Positions 52,240 to 60,790 of a stretch of DNA of 64,000 bases are shown one piece after another (positions within the stretch are counted from its first letter, which is position 1; every line of letters begins with the position of its first letter). The position numbers were made by a program, and so were the translations under genes. Source of the stretch: Vagococcus fluvialis bH819 (GTDB taxonomy: Bacteria; Bacillota; Bacilli; Lactobacillales; Vagococcaceae); the NCBI RefSeq assembly GCF_900163795.1, contig NZ_FWFD01000009.1, positions 1-64,000 on the forward strand. The letters run 5' to 3'. Under the pieces are notes generated by a model. That model did not search any database. It was not told the origin of the DNA and worked only from the letters and a program-made list of their open reading frames with translations.

Positions 52240-54315
52240 ATGACAAAACAATTTTTATTTGAAATTGGTTTAGAAGAAATACCAGCACATATTGTCACAC
52301 CTAGTGCTAATCAATTAGCTGAAAAAACAACTCAATTTTTAAAAGATAATCGTTTAAATTTTAGTAATATTGAAATTTTTTCAACACCAAGACGTTTAGC
52401 TATTCGAGTGAATGAGTTAGCTGAAAAACAAGAAAATATTGAAGAAAAAGCTAAAGGCCCTGCTAAAAGAATTGCTCAAAATGATCAAGGTGAGTGGAGC
52501 AAGGCTGCAATTGGTTTTGCTCGTGGACAACAAGCGACAACTGATGACTTATTTTTTGAAGAGTTTAACGGTGAAGAATACGTCTATGTTAATAAATTCA
52601 TTGAAGGTCAAGAGGCTGAAAAAGTTTTAGTTAATTTACCAAGTATTGTCACTCAAATGACTTTCCCTGTTTCAATGCACTGGGCTGATTATGATTATAA
52701 ATTTATTCGTCCAGTTCACTGGTTAATTAGTTTACTAGATGACAAGTTGATTGATATGGAACTATTTTCAGTTAGAAGTGGACGCACAACACGTGGACAT
52801 CGTTTCTTAGGACAGGAAACAACGATGAATCATGCAGAAGATTATGAAAAAATGCTAGCACAAGAATATGTTATTGCAGATCCTGTTAAAAGAAAGGAAC
52901 TCATCTCAGAACAAATTAAAGCTATTGCTAAAGAAAATAATTGGATTATTCCTTTGGATGAAAAACTGTTAGAAGAAGTTAACAATTTAGTTGAATATCC
53001 TACTGCTTTCGTTGGTGATTTTGAAGAGCAGTATTTATCGGTTCCTGCTGAAGTATTAATCACTTCTATGAAAGAGCACCAACGTTATTTTGAAGTGTTA
53101 GATACGAATAACCAATTATTAAATCACTTCATTGGAGTTAGAAATGGTAATGCTGAGCACATTGATAATGTAGCAAAAGGCAATGCCAAAGTTCTTAAAG
53201 CAAGGTTAGAAGATGCTGAGTTTTTCTACCAGGAAGATGTTAAAATTCCTATCGAAAACTATGTTGAAAAATTAAAACAAGTAACTTTCCATGAAAAAAT
53301 CGGTTCAATTTATGAAAAACAAGAACGAGTGGGTGCAATTGCACAAATTATAGGAACAGAAGTCGGTTTAACAAAAGCAGAATTGACACACCTAAAACGA
53401 GCGAGTGAAATTTACAAGTTCGACTTGGTAACCTTAATGGTCGACGAATTCCCTGAACTTCAAGGAGTAATCGGTGAACGTTATGCTTTATTACATAATG
53501 AATCTAAAGAAGTCGCACAAGCAATTAAAGAACATTATTTACCTAAATCAAGTGACGGTGAGCTACCTGAGAGTAATATTGGTGCTGTTCTTGCTTTATC
53601 AGACAAATTAGATACATTGATGACGTTCTTTTCAGTCGGTTTAACACCCAAAGGCTCAAATGATCCGTATGCTCTTAGACGACAAGCTTACGGTAATATT
53701 AGAATTATTGAGAGTAAAGGATGGAAATTCCCACTCGAACAATTACAGACTGTCATTGAAGAAAAAATTAATAATAATCAAGCAATCTTTGGCTTACATC
53801 TAAATGATACAAAAGAAGGAATTCACAATTTCTTAATGGGACGTATGAAACAATGGTTTAATACAAAGAATATCCGTCATGATATTGTAGAAGCTGTTGT
53901 GGAAAGCAAACAGGACGACTTAAATCAAATGTTTGAGATTGCTACAATTTTAAGAGATAATGCAGAAAAAAGTGACTTTAAACCAACAGTGGAATCATTG
54001 ACACGGGTTATTAATTTAGCAAGTAAACTAGATTTAAATACCTCAGTTAAAGTTAATCCTGATTTATTTGAAAATGATTCAGAAAAAGCATTATATGAAG
54101 CTTTCAAACAAATTACCGAAACAGCCCACAGTTTATCACTTGCTGAAGTATTTGAGGCTTTAAAAGCATTAAATCCACTTATTGAATCATACTTTGATAA
54201 TACGATGGTGATGGTAGAAGATGAGCAAATTCGCAATAACCGATTAGTTCAACTTCGTGAAATAGCAGCTATGGCATTATCATTTGCGAGTTTAGACAAA
54301 TTAATTGTTAAGTAA
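52240..54315 (+). CDS. glyS: Glycine--tRNA ligase beta subunit
   Basis: 691 amino acids, family-typical. FLFEIGLEEIPAHIVTPSANQL at the N-terminus, FPVSMHWADYDYKFIRPVHW, RTTRGHRFLG and an HD-like C-terminal region are conserved, ending in a tRNA anticodon-binding domain (about 580-691). It provides tRNA recognition in the alpha2-beta2 enzyme. GAGGAGG in the end of glyQ supports coupling. Confidence 0.97.
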   Translation: MTKQFLFEIGLEEIPAHIVTPSANQLAEKTTQFLKDNRLNFSNIEIFSTPRRLAIRVNELAEKQENIEEKAKGPAKRIAQNDQGEWSKAAIGFARGQQATTDDLFFEEFNGEEYVYVNKFIEGQEAEKVLVNLPSIVTQMTFPVSMHWADYDYKFIRPVHWLISLLDDKLIDMELFSVRSGRTTRGHRFLGQETTMNHAEDYEKMLAQEYVIADPVKRKELISEQIKAIAKENNWIIPLDEKLLEEVNNLVEYPTAFVGDFEEQYLSVPAEVLITSMKEHQRYFEVLDTNNQLLNHFIGVRNGNAEHIDNVAKGNAKVLKARLEDAEFFYQEDVKIPIENYVEKLKQVTFHEKIGSIYEKQERVGAIAQIIGTEVGLTKAELTHLKRASEIYKFDLVTLMVDEFPELQGVIGERYALLHNESKEVAQAIKEHYLPKSSDGELPESNIGAVLALSDKLDTLMTFFSVGLTPKGSNDPYALRRQAYGNIRIIESKGWKFPLEQLQTVIEEKINNNQAIFGLHLNDTKEGIHNFLMGRMKQWFNTKNIRHDIVEAVVESKQDDLNQMFEIATILRDNAEKSDFKPTVESLTRVINLASKLDLNTSVKVNPDLFENDSEKALYEAFKQITETAHSLSLAEVFEALKALNPLIESYFDNTMVMVEDEQIRNNRLVQLREIAAMALSFASLDKLIVK

Positions 54316-54322
54316 CTACTTT

Positions 54323-54350
54323 AAAAGAAGGGTAATTATCCTTCTTTTTT
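54323..54350 (+). terminator. Terminator after glyS
   Basis: AAAAGAAGG pairs with CCTTCTTTT around an 8-nt loop, extended T tract. Confidence 0.82.
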
Positions 54351-54418
54351 CTTGTTTTAAGGTGCGTCTATAATAAAAGAATGATAGAATAAATTAAAAG
54401 AGATAAAGAAGGAAGTGA

Positions 54419-55996
54419 ATGAAAATGAATTATTTTAAAAGGGCGATGGCAAGCTTGAAAAGAAGAAAAGGAAAATCACTTATTTTATTTGCAGTTATTT
54501 TTATTTTAGGAAATGTTATGGCAGGTGCTATAGCGATTGATCAAGGAACTAAGAGTGTAGAATCAACGATTAAAAAAAAATTAGGGGCTGTAGCCACTGT
54601 TACTCAAGATTATGAAAAAATAGATAAAGATGGGCAAGCTGATGAAAAAGTATATGAATCTGCTTCTGCTAAACCTCCTAAGCCAAAAGTGTTAAAAGAG
54701 ATTGGTGATTTAGATGAGGTTAATTACTTTGATTATTCGGTTCAATCTCGACCAATGACTGAAAAATTAAAAATGGTTCAATCTAAAGATGAAAATTTTC
54801 AAATCGGTGAACCTGGAATGAATTGGTTTAATCTTAAAGGAGTTAACTTTAATGAGATATTAGATTCTAAAAATAATATTATTGAGATGAAAGATGGTCG
54901 TGTCTTTGAAAAAGATGAAATAAAAAATGGTAAAGCAGTCGTTGTTATTTCAGAGGAAGTTGCTAAAGAAAATAATCTTCGCGTTGGTGATAAAATGACC
55001 ATTGACTACGTCTTGCAAGACTACAATGTAATGTATGGGGGCATGAGTGGTGGCGGTGAAGAGAGTGATGGAGAAGAAACCAAAGCAGATCAAAAAAAGA
55101 TTGTTAAAGATGTCCCTGTAGAAGTTATTGGTACTTTTAAAGTACTTCAAGCTGAAAAAGGTAGTAAGAAAAAAAGTCAAGATGACAAGATGATGGACAG
55201 CATGAATTACTATGAAAGGGTTAATGCTATCTACGCACCAAATGATTTTGTTCAAAAATTAAATAAGGAAATGGCCACAAAAAACTTTGAAGAATTCCCA
55301 CAAAATTTTGAAGGTATTTCAAAAGAAGAGTTCAAAAAAAATCTAGAAGAAGATTTTGGATCAGCAACTTACATTTTAAAAAAACCAGAAATGGTAGAAG
55401 ATTTCAGAATTAAAGCTGAAAAAATATTAACTGATAATAAAGCTAAATATAGCAAAATTTTGATTAGTTCAGATAAATTTGATCAAGTCGCAGGGCCGGT
55501 AAAAGGCATGTCAAAAATTTCTAAACTAGTGTTGATTATTTCAGTTTTAGCTTCAATTTTAATTATTACACTAGTCACCATTTTATTCTTGAGAGATCGC
55601 AAGCATGAACTGGGGATTTACTTAGCTCTAGGTGAAAAGAGAAGTAAAGTGATTGCACAAATTGTTATCGAAGTAGTGACTGTTGCAATTATTGCTATTA
55701 CAATTTCAGTTTTCACAGGAAATATGTTAGCAAAAGGATTTTCAAATTCTTTAATGCAAACACAAAAAACGGAGCAATCCGAAAACGCGGGATTTAGCGG
55801 TCAAGATGATTGGCAATTAAACCAATTAACAAATAATTCTGTGTCGGAAGATGATGTCATAGACGCATACCAAATTTCATTAAATGCTTCTTACATTATT
55901 TTATTCTATGTTGTAGGTATTGGAGTTGTGTTAATATCTACTGTAGCACCATTAGTCTATATTATGCGACTTAATCCAAAGAAAATAATGATGTAA
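54419..55996 (+). CDS. ABC transporter permease, FtsX/MacB-like
   Basis: 525 amino acids. One N-terminal helix (about 20-40), a large extracellular domain of about 330 residues rich in Lys/Glu/Asp, then three C-terminal helices (near 380, 425 and 500), the MacB/FtsX layout. The cytoplasmic loop FLRDRKHELGIYLALGEKRSKV is the FtsX coupling motif. It forms a unit with the ATPase downstream and a PASTA protein. Either ATG 54419 or 54425 may be used; AAGGAAG precedes both. A TATAAT at 54369-54374 precedes the operon. Confidence 0.85.
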   Translation: MKMNYFKRAMASLKRRKGKSLILFAVIFILGNVMAGAIAIDQGTKSVESTIKKKLGAVATVTQDYEKIDKDGQADEKVYESASAKPPKPKVLKEIGDLDEVNYFDYSVQSRPMTEKLKMVQSKDENFQIGEPGMNWFNLKGVNFNEILDSKNNIIEMKDGRVFEKDEIKNGKAVVVISEEVAKENNLRVGDKMTIDYVLQDYNVMYGGMSGGGEESDGEETKADQKKIVKDVPVEVIGTFKVLQAEKGSKKKSQDDKMMDSMNYYERVNAIYAPNDFVQKLNKEMATKNFEEFPQNFEGISKEEFKKNLEEDFGSATYILKKPEMVEDFRIKAEKILTDNKAKYSKILISSDKFDQVAGPVKGMSKISKLVLIISVLASILIITLVTILFLRDRKHELGIYLALGEKRSKVIAQIVIEVVTVAIIAITISVFTGNMLAKGFSNSLMQTQKTEQSENAGFSGQDDWQLNQLTNNSVSEDDVIDAYQISLNASYIILFYVVGIGVVLISTVAPLVYIMRLNPKKIMM

Positions 55997-56009
55997 AGGG
56001 GGAAAAAAG

Positions 56010-56684
56010 ATGGCAATTCTAAAAGCAAGAAAATTAGATTATTTTTATCAAGATGGCGATAAACTTCGTTATATTTTGAAAGACACCAATATAGATTTTG
56101 AAAAAGGAACTTTTTATACTATTTTAGGCCAGTCTGGTTCGGGTAAAACAACCCTTTTATCGTTACTTGGTGGCTTAGATTCTCCTAAAAAGGGAGCCAT
56201 TTATTACGAAAATAAAAATATTAAAGAAATCGGTTATGAAAACTACCGTCGAAATGATATTAGTATTATTTTCCAACATTATAATTTAATTCCTTATTTG
56301 ACAGGTGTTGAAAATGTAATGGTGCCAATGGCAATTACTGAAAATAAATTACCGACCGATAATACTAAAGTGGCCTATAATCTTCTTGATTATATTGGTA
56401 TTGGAAAAGATAAATCAAGTCGGATTGTTAACCAGCTTTCAGGTGGAGAACAGCAGCGAGTTGCGATTGCACGTGCTTTAGCAACTAATGTAGATATCAT
56501 CTTAGCTGATGAACCCACAGGAAATTTAGATGAAGAAATGGAGCAAGAAATTGTTAAGATTTTTAAAACATTGGCTCACGAACATAATAAATGCGTCATT
56601 GTCGTTACTCACTCTCAGGAGATTGCCCAACAATCTGACAAAGCATTTTTATTGAAAAAAGGAGTTCTAAAAGATTATGAGTGA
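56010..56684 (+). CDS. ABC transporter ATP-binding protein (MacB/LolD type)
   Basis: 224 amino acids. Walker [20 protein letters not shown]-loop [13 protein letters not shown], signature [16 protein letters not shown], Walker [13 protein letters not shown] and H-loop VTHSQEIA. It powers the FtsX-like permease just upstream; such pairs usually transduce force or move lipids and peptides rather than small solutes. Its stop overlaps the start of the PASTA gene by 8 bp, so the three are one operon. Confidence 0.92.
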   Translation: MAILKARKLDYFYQDGDKLRYILKDTNIDFEKGTFYTILGQSGSGKTTLLSLLGGLDSPKKGAIYYENKNIKEIGYENYRRNDISIIFQHYNLIPYLTGVENVMVPMAITENKLPTDNTKVAYNLLDYIGIGKDKSSRIVNQLSGGEQQRVAIARALATNVDIILADEPTGNLDEEMEQEIVKIFKTLAHEHNKCVIVVTHSQEIAQQSDKAFLLKKGVLKDYE

Positions 56685-58221
56685 TTTTTTATCAAACTTT
56701 TCAAATGATAATTATAAAAATACCATGAAAAGTAAAAAAGAGAATGAGAAACCCAAAGAAAGTCTAAAAAGTGAAGAACCTATAGATAATGAAAGTGAAG
56801 AAAATAAAGGACCTAAAAAAATAAGAAAACGAAAGCAACGTAGAAATGTTGAAGCTAAATCAGCTTCCGAAGTTCAAACTAATGACGCTCAACTTTTTGA
56901 TAGTCCTGACTTAGTTGAGACTGAAGAACAACAATCCAATGCGTTGTTGTTAAAAGAGCCAACAGAAGATATATCAGATGATTTACATGAGGTGTCGATT
57001 GATCCAGAATACAAAAAAAAACAAAGAAACAAAAAAATAATCATAGGTATTTCAAGCGTTATTGCTGTTATCATTGTTTATATTTTTTACTATCAAATGA
57101 CTCATGTGAAAATGCCTGATTTTGCTGATAAATCAATTATTGATGTTAAAAAATGGGCGAATGAAAATCGTATGGAACTTGAATTAAAACAGGCCTTCTC
57201 CTTAAAAGAAGAAGCTAATATAGTAATGAAACAAGATATTAACTCTGGGAAAAATGTTAAAAAAGGGGAAATAGTTAAGTTTACAATTAGTGAAGGTCCT
57301 AATCCAGAAGAAGTGATTAAATTACCAGATTTCAAAACATTGTCACAAGAAGAAGCTAACCAGTTTGTTACAAAGAATAAGGCTGAAAATTTAAATATTT
57401 TAACAGAGTATAGTGACAAAATTGAAAAAGGGAAATTTACTAAAGTTGAGTTTAATGATAAAGAAGTGACTGCAGATACATACAAACGTCGTGATACTGT
57501 CAATGTTTATTATTCAAAAGGAAAAGAAACCTTTGAGAAAAATATAACCGTACCTGACTTTACAGGCAAAATGAAAAGTGAAGTTCAAGAATGGGCAAAC
57601 AAAAATGGGGTTGCAATGACTTATGAAGAAGCTGATTCTGATAAAGTAGAGGAAGGAAAAATTCTATCTCAAAATATCGAAAAGAATAAAAAAGTTGCCA
57701 AGCATGATAAAATGACAGTCAAAGTGTCAGTTGGGAAAGCAGCTGTTGTCCCTAATTTTGCTGATTATTCTGCTGAGAGCGCTCAAGGGGCTGTTGAGGG
57801 ATTAGAAGTATCAGTTAAACAAGTATTTGCTGATAACATCCCTTATGGACAAGTTATTTCTCAATCGGTTGAAGCAGGTACTCGATTAACAGGAAAAGAT
57901 TCAAAATCTGTCAAAGTTGTTTACTCGTATGGTCAACCTTACATTAAGTCTTACTTTGGCCAATTAGAAGGAGACATCCCTAAATTAATTTACGATGACT
58001 TCAATTCTAAAGGCGCCAATATTACTTATGGTATCTACTACATGGATTCAGAACAAGAAAAAGGTCAAATTGTTAAAATGAGTTTATATAATCAATACAT
58101 TGCCTCAAATGCATATATCACATTTGGAATTAGTAATGGAAGATATGCGGATTTACCTGGTAAACAAGATCTGAGTACTACTAAAGAAGGTAGTGAAAAA
58201 ACACAAACTGCTGAAAAGTAG
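56677..58221 (+). CDS. Membrane-anchored PASTA-domain protein without a kinase domain
   Basis: 514 amino acids. Residues 1-118 are charged and low complexity with a KKIRKRKQRR stretch (cytoplasmic); one helix at about 121-140; then at least four PASTA-like repeats (about 146-490) with the pattern VPDFTGKMKSEVQEWANKNG and DIxxGxxVKKGEIVKFTISEG; a polar tail. PASTA domains bind peptidoglycan or muropeptides and are usually attached to Ser/Thr kinases or PBPs, neither of which is present. Operon membership with an FtsX-like ABC pair suggests control of cell-wall processing. A terminator overlaps the stop codon. Confidence 0.85.
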   Translation: MSDFLSNFSNDNYKNTMKSKKENEKPKESLKSEEPIDNESEENKGPKKIRKRKQRRNVEAKSASEVQTNDAQLFDSPDLVETEEQQSNALLLKEPTEDISDDLHEVSIDPEYKKKQRNKKIIIGISSVIAVIIVYIFYYQMTHVKMPDFADKSIIDVKKWANENRMELELKQAFSLKEEANIVMKQDINSGKNVKKGEIVKFTISEGPNPEEVIKLPDFKTLSQEEANQFVTKNKAENLNILTEYSDKIEKGKFTKVEFNDKEVTADTYKRRDTVNVYYSKGKETFEKNITVPDFTGKMKSEVQEWANKNGVAMTYEEADSDKVEEGKILSQNIEKNKKVAKHDKMTVKVSVGKAAVVPNFADYSAESAQGAVEGLEVSVKQVFADNIPYGQVISQSVEAGTRLTGKDSKSVKVVYSYGQPYIKSYFGQLEGDIPKLIYDDFNSKGANITYGIYYMDSEQEKGQIVKMSLYNQYIASNAYITFGISNGRYADLPGKQDLSTTKEGSEKTQTAEK

Positions 58222-58234
58222 TTTGTGTTTTTTC
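58196..58234 (+). terminator. Terminator overlapping the PASTA gene end
   Basis: AAAAAACACAAACT pairs perfectly with AGTTTGTGTTTTTT (58196-58209 with 58220-58233). The stop codon is in the 3' part of the hairpin. Confidence 0.87.
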
Positions 58235-58283
58235 TATGTGTAAAGTTTTTATGAATATTGTTTCTTTTAAAATGAAGAACAGG

Positions 58284-58289
58284 TATAAT
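58284..58289 (+). promoter_or_regulatory. -10 element ahead of the P-type ATPase gene
   Basis: TATAAT at 58284-58289, about 50 bp before the start codon; the -35 is weak (TTTCTT at 58261-58266 with 17-bp spacing). Confidence 0.45.
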
Positions 58290-58337
58290 GTTTAGGATAG
58301 TCTTTTAAACAAAAAATAAAGGAATGATTGAATAAAA

Positions 58338-60653
58338 ATGGATAGAAAAATAATCGGGTTGACCTTGGATGAGGTTAACTCAAGAATAAAACAAGGACAA
58401 CAAAATAATTTTGATGAGGATGTTTCTAAATCTAATAAAGATATTATAAAAGATAATGTCTTAACTTTATTTAACTTACTTAATCTGATTATCGGAATTT
58501 GTTTAGCTCTAGTTGGTGCATTTAGTAACCTGTTCTTTATGGTTATCATTTTAATGAATATTACAATAGGTATTATTCAAGAAATTAGAGCACGAAACTT
58601 AGTAGCTAAACTATCAATTATTAATGAAGATAAATCAATGGTTATTCGTGATGGACAAGAAATAAGTATTTCATCTGATGAGATTGTCTTAGATGAAATT
58701 GTAAAATTAGTTGCTGGAGATCAAGTCCCTTCTGACATGCTTGTTGTCAGTGGTCAAGTAGAAGCTAACGAAGCTCTTTTAACAGGTGAATCTGATTTGA
58801 TTATTAAAACGAAGGATCACGAATTATTATCTGGTAGTTTTATTTCAAGTGGAAGTTGCTACGGTCAAGTTATTCATGTGGGTAAAGATAATTATGCAAC
58901 TAAAATTGCAAACGAAGCTAAAATCCATAAACCATTTACCTCTGAATTAGTATCTTCTATTAGAAAAGTTGCGAAGTTTACAAGTTTTGTTATTGTGCCT
59001 TTAGGTTTAATTTTATTTGCAGAAGCTTTCTTTTTTGGCGATGGTGAATTAAAATCCTCTGTTGTGGCCTCTGCAGCTGCACTTTTAGGTATGTTACCAA
59101 AGGGAATGGTTCTACTTATTATGATTGCGCTAGCTACTGCTGTGGCAAAATTAGCAAAAAAAGAAGTTCTAGTCCAAGACATGTATTCTGTAGAAACCTT
59201 AGCCCATGTAGATGTTATTTGTTTGGACAAAACAGGAACTATTACTGAAGGTAAAATGAAACTTCAAGAAACAAAAATTTTAGATCCTGCTTATCATGAA
59301 AAATTTTCTGAAATTATCGGAAGTTATTTAAACAATTCATCAGATAATAATATTACAATGCAAGCTATTAGAAACCACTATAAAACTTCAACTGCTTATA
59401 CAGCAAATGATGTCATCAGTTTTTCTTCTGAGAGAAAATGGGGAGCGATGGTGTTAGATTCTGTTGGAGTGATTGCATTAGGTGCTCCTGAGCGTCTATT
59501 TAAAGAAAGTGAGTTGCCAACAGATATTGCATTAGCTCAAAAAGAGGGTTACCGTGTCTTAATGATGGGGATTAGTGAACAATCTTTTCTAAGTGAATCT
59601 GAGTTACCAAACTTAAAACCTTTAGCAATTCTTAAAATCGATGATCCAATCCGAGCAAATACAAATGAAACGCTTGCTTATTTAAAAGAAGAAGGTGTGG
59701 ATATTAAAGTAATCTCTGGAGATAATCCGGTAACTGTTTCCAACGTTGCAAGACGTGCTGGTTTAGAAAATTCAGATAAATTCATTGATTTGTCTGAATT
59801 AACATCAGATGAAGAAGTTAGATCAGTTGTTAATGAGTACCGTGTCTTTGGACGTGTCTCACCGCAACAGAAAAAAATTCTTGTTGAAGAATTAAAAGCT
59901 CAAGGACATGTAGTAGCCATGACTGGTGATGGTGTCAATGACGTGCTCGCTCTTAAAGAAGCTGACTGTAGTATCGCTATGGCCGAAGGGGACAATGCCA
60001 CACGTCAGATTGCAAATTTAGTGTTACTAAATTCTGATTTCACAACACTTCCAGATGTTTTATTTGAGGGACGTCGTGTCGTTAATAATGTGACTAAAGT
60101 TTCAAGTATTTTCTTTATCAAAACAATTTATTCTTTAGTTCTTTCAATTTTATGTGCTCTGACAGCTGTTGCGTTTCCTTTTATTCCTATTCAAATTACA
60201 CTACTTGATTTAGCTATCGAAGGGTATCCAACATTCTTCTTATCATTTGAAAACGATAAACGAAAAGTCACGACTAAATTTTTACCTACAGCACTTAGAA
60301 GAGCTTTACCTAATGCAGTTTTAGTCATTTTAAATGTCCTATTTATTTATTTCTATGGAAATGCCAATAACTGGGCACAAATTGATATCACAACACTAAT
60401 GTATTATATGCTTATTGCTGTAAGTGCAATGGCAGTTATTAAAGCTTGTATGCCTTTTAATTTATTACGTGTATTCTTAGCTATAACAACAACTATTGGA
60501 ACATATGTAGCCGCCATGCTCTTTAAAGGTTTACTTGAAATTTCGATGTTAACAAGTGATACATTACCAATTTTTGCAATCCTTGTTATTATAACCTTTG
60601 TAGGAAAACTAATTTTAGATAAATTAATTGTAAAAGATTCAGTGAGAGCATAA
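58338..60653 (+). CDS. Cation-translocating P-type ATPase (HAD-IC family)
   Basis: 771 amino acids. Actuator motif ALLTGESDLI, phosphorylated Asp297 in ICLDKTGTITEG, nucleotide-binding region, and hinge AMTGDGVNDVLALKEADC; about ten membrane helices. In helix 4, where Ca2+ pumps have PEGL, this protein has PKGM (Lys255). There is no N-terminal heavy-metal domain. The ion is therefore uncertain; CtpE-like or Exp7-like pumps of Gram-positives are the nearest idea, but this is from memory of motifs only. Confidence 0.85.
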   Translation: MDRKIIGLTLDEVNSRIKQGQQNNFDEDVSKSNKDIIKDNVLTLFNLLNLIIGICLALVGAFSNLFFMVIILMNITIGIIQEIRARNLVAKLSIINEDKSMVIRDGQEISISSDEIVLDEIVKLVAGDQVPSDMLVVSGQVEANEALLTGESDLIIKTKDHELLSGSFISSGSCYGQVIHVGKDNYATKIANEAKIHKPFTSELVSSIRKVAKFTSFVIVPLGLILFAEAFFFGDGELKSSVVASAAALLGMLPKGMVLLIMIALATAVAKLAKKEVLVQDMYSVETLAHVDVICLDKTGTITEGKMKLQETKILDPAYHEKFSEIIGSYLNNSSDNNITMQAIRNHYKTSTAYTANDVISFSSERKWGAMVLDSVGVIALGAPERLFKESELPTDIALAQKEGYRVLMMGISEQSFLSESELPNLKPLAILKIDDPIRANTNETLAYLKEEGVDIKVISGDNPVTVSNVARRAGLENSDKFIDLSELTSDEEVRSVVNEYRVFGRVSPQQKKILVEELKAQGHVVAMTGDGVNDVLALKEADCSIAMAEGDNATRQIANLVLLNSDFTTLPDVLFEGRRVVNNVTKVSSIFFIKTIYSLVLSILCALTAVAFPFIPIQITLLDLAIEGYPTFFLSFENDKRKVTTKFLPTALRRALPNAVLVILNVLFIYFYGNANNWAQIDITTLMYYMLIAVSAMAVIKACMPFNLLRVFLAITTTIGTYVAAMLFKGLLEISMLTSDTLPIFAILVIITFVGKLILDKLIVKDSVRA

Positions 60654-60699
60654 TTTTTTCATGAAAATCAATCAAAAAACTGGTAAATTTTCACGAATA

Positions 60700-60763
60700 T
60701 GGTATACTTTATTTTGTAGATTTATGTCGTATAGTCGCGCTGTTTTCAGTGCGACTTTTATTA
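60700..60763 (+). promoter_or_regulatory. Extended -10 promoter and leader hairpin upstream of dnaG
   Basis: TGGTATACT (-10 TATACT at 60703-60708) is followed, about 25 bp on, by AGTCGCGCTG/CAGTGCGACT (60733-60742 with 60747-60756, one wobble) and TTTTATTA. The hairpin looks like an attenuator or weak terminator in the dnaG leader; it could also end read-through from the ATPase gene. Confidence 0.55.
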
Positions 60764-60790
60764 CTTCAAAAGTTAAGGGGGAATGTCTAT

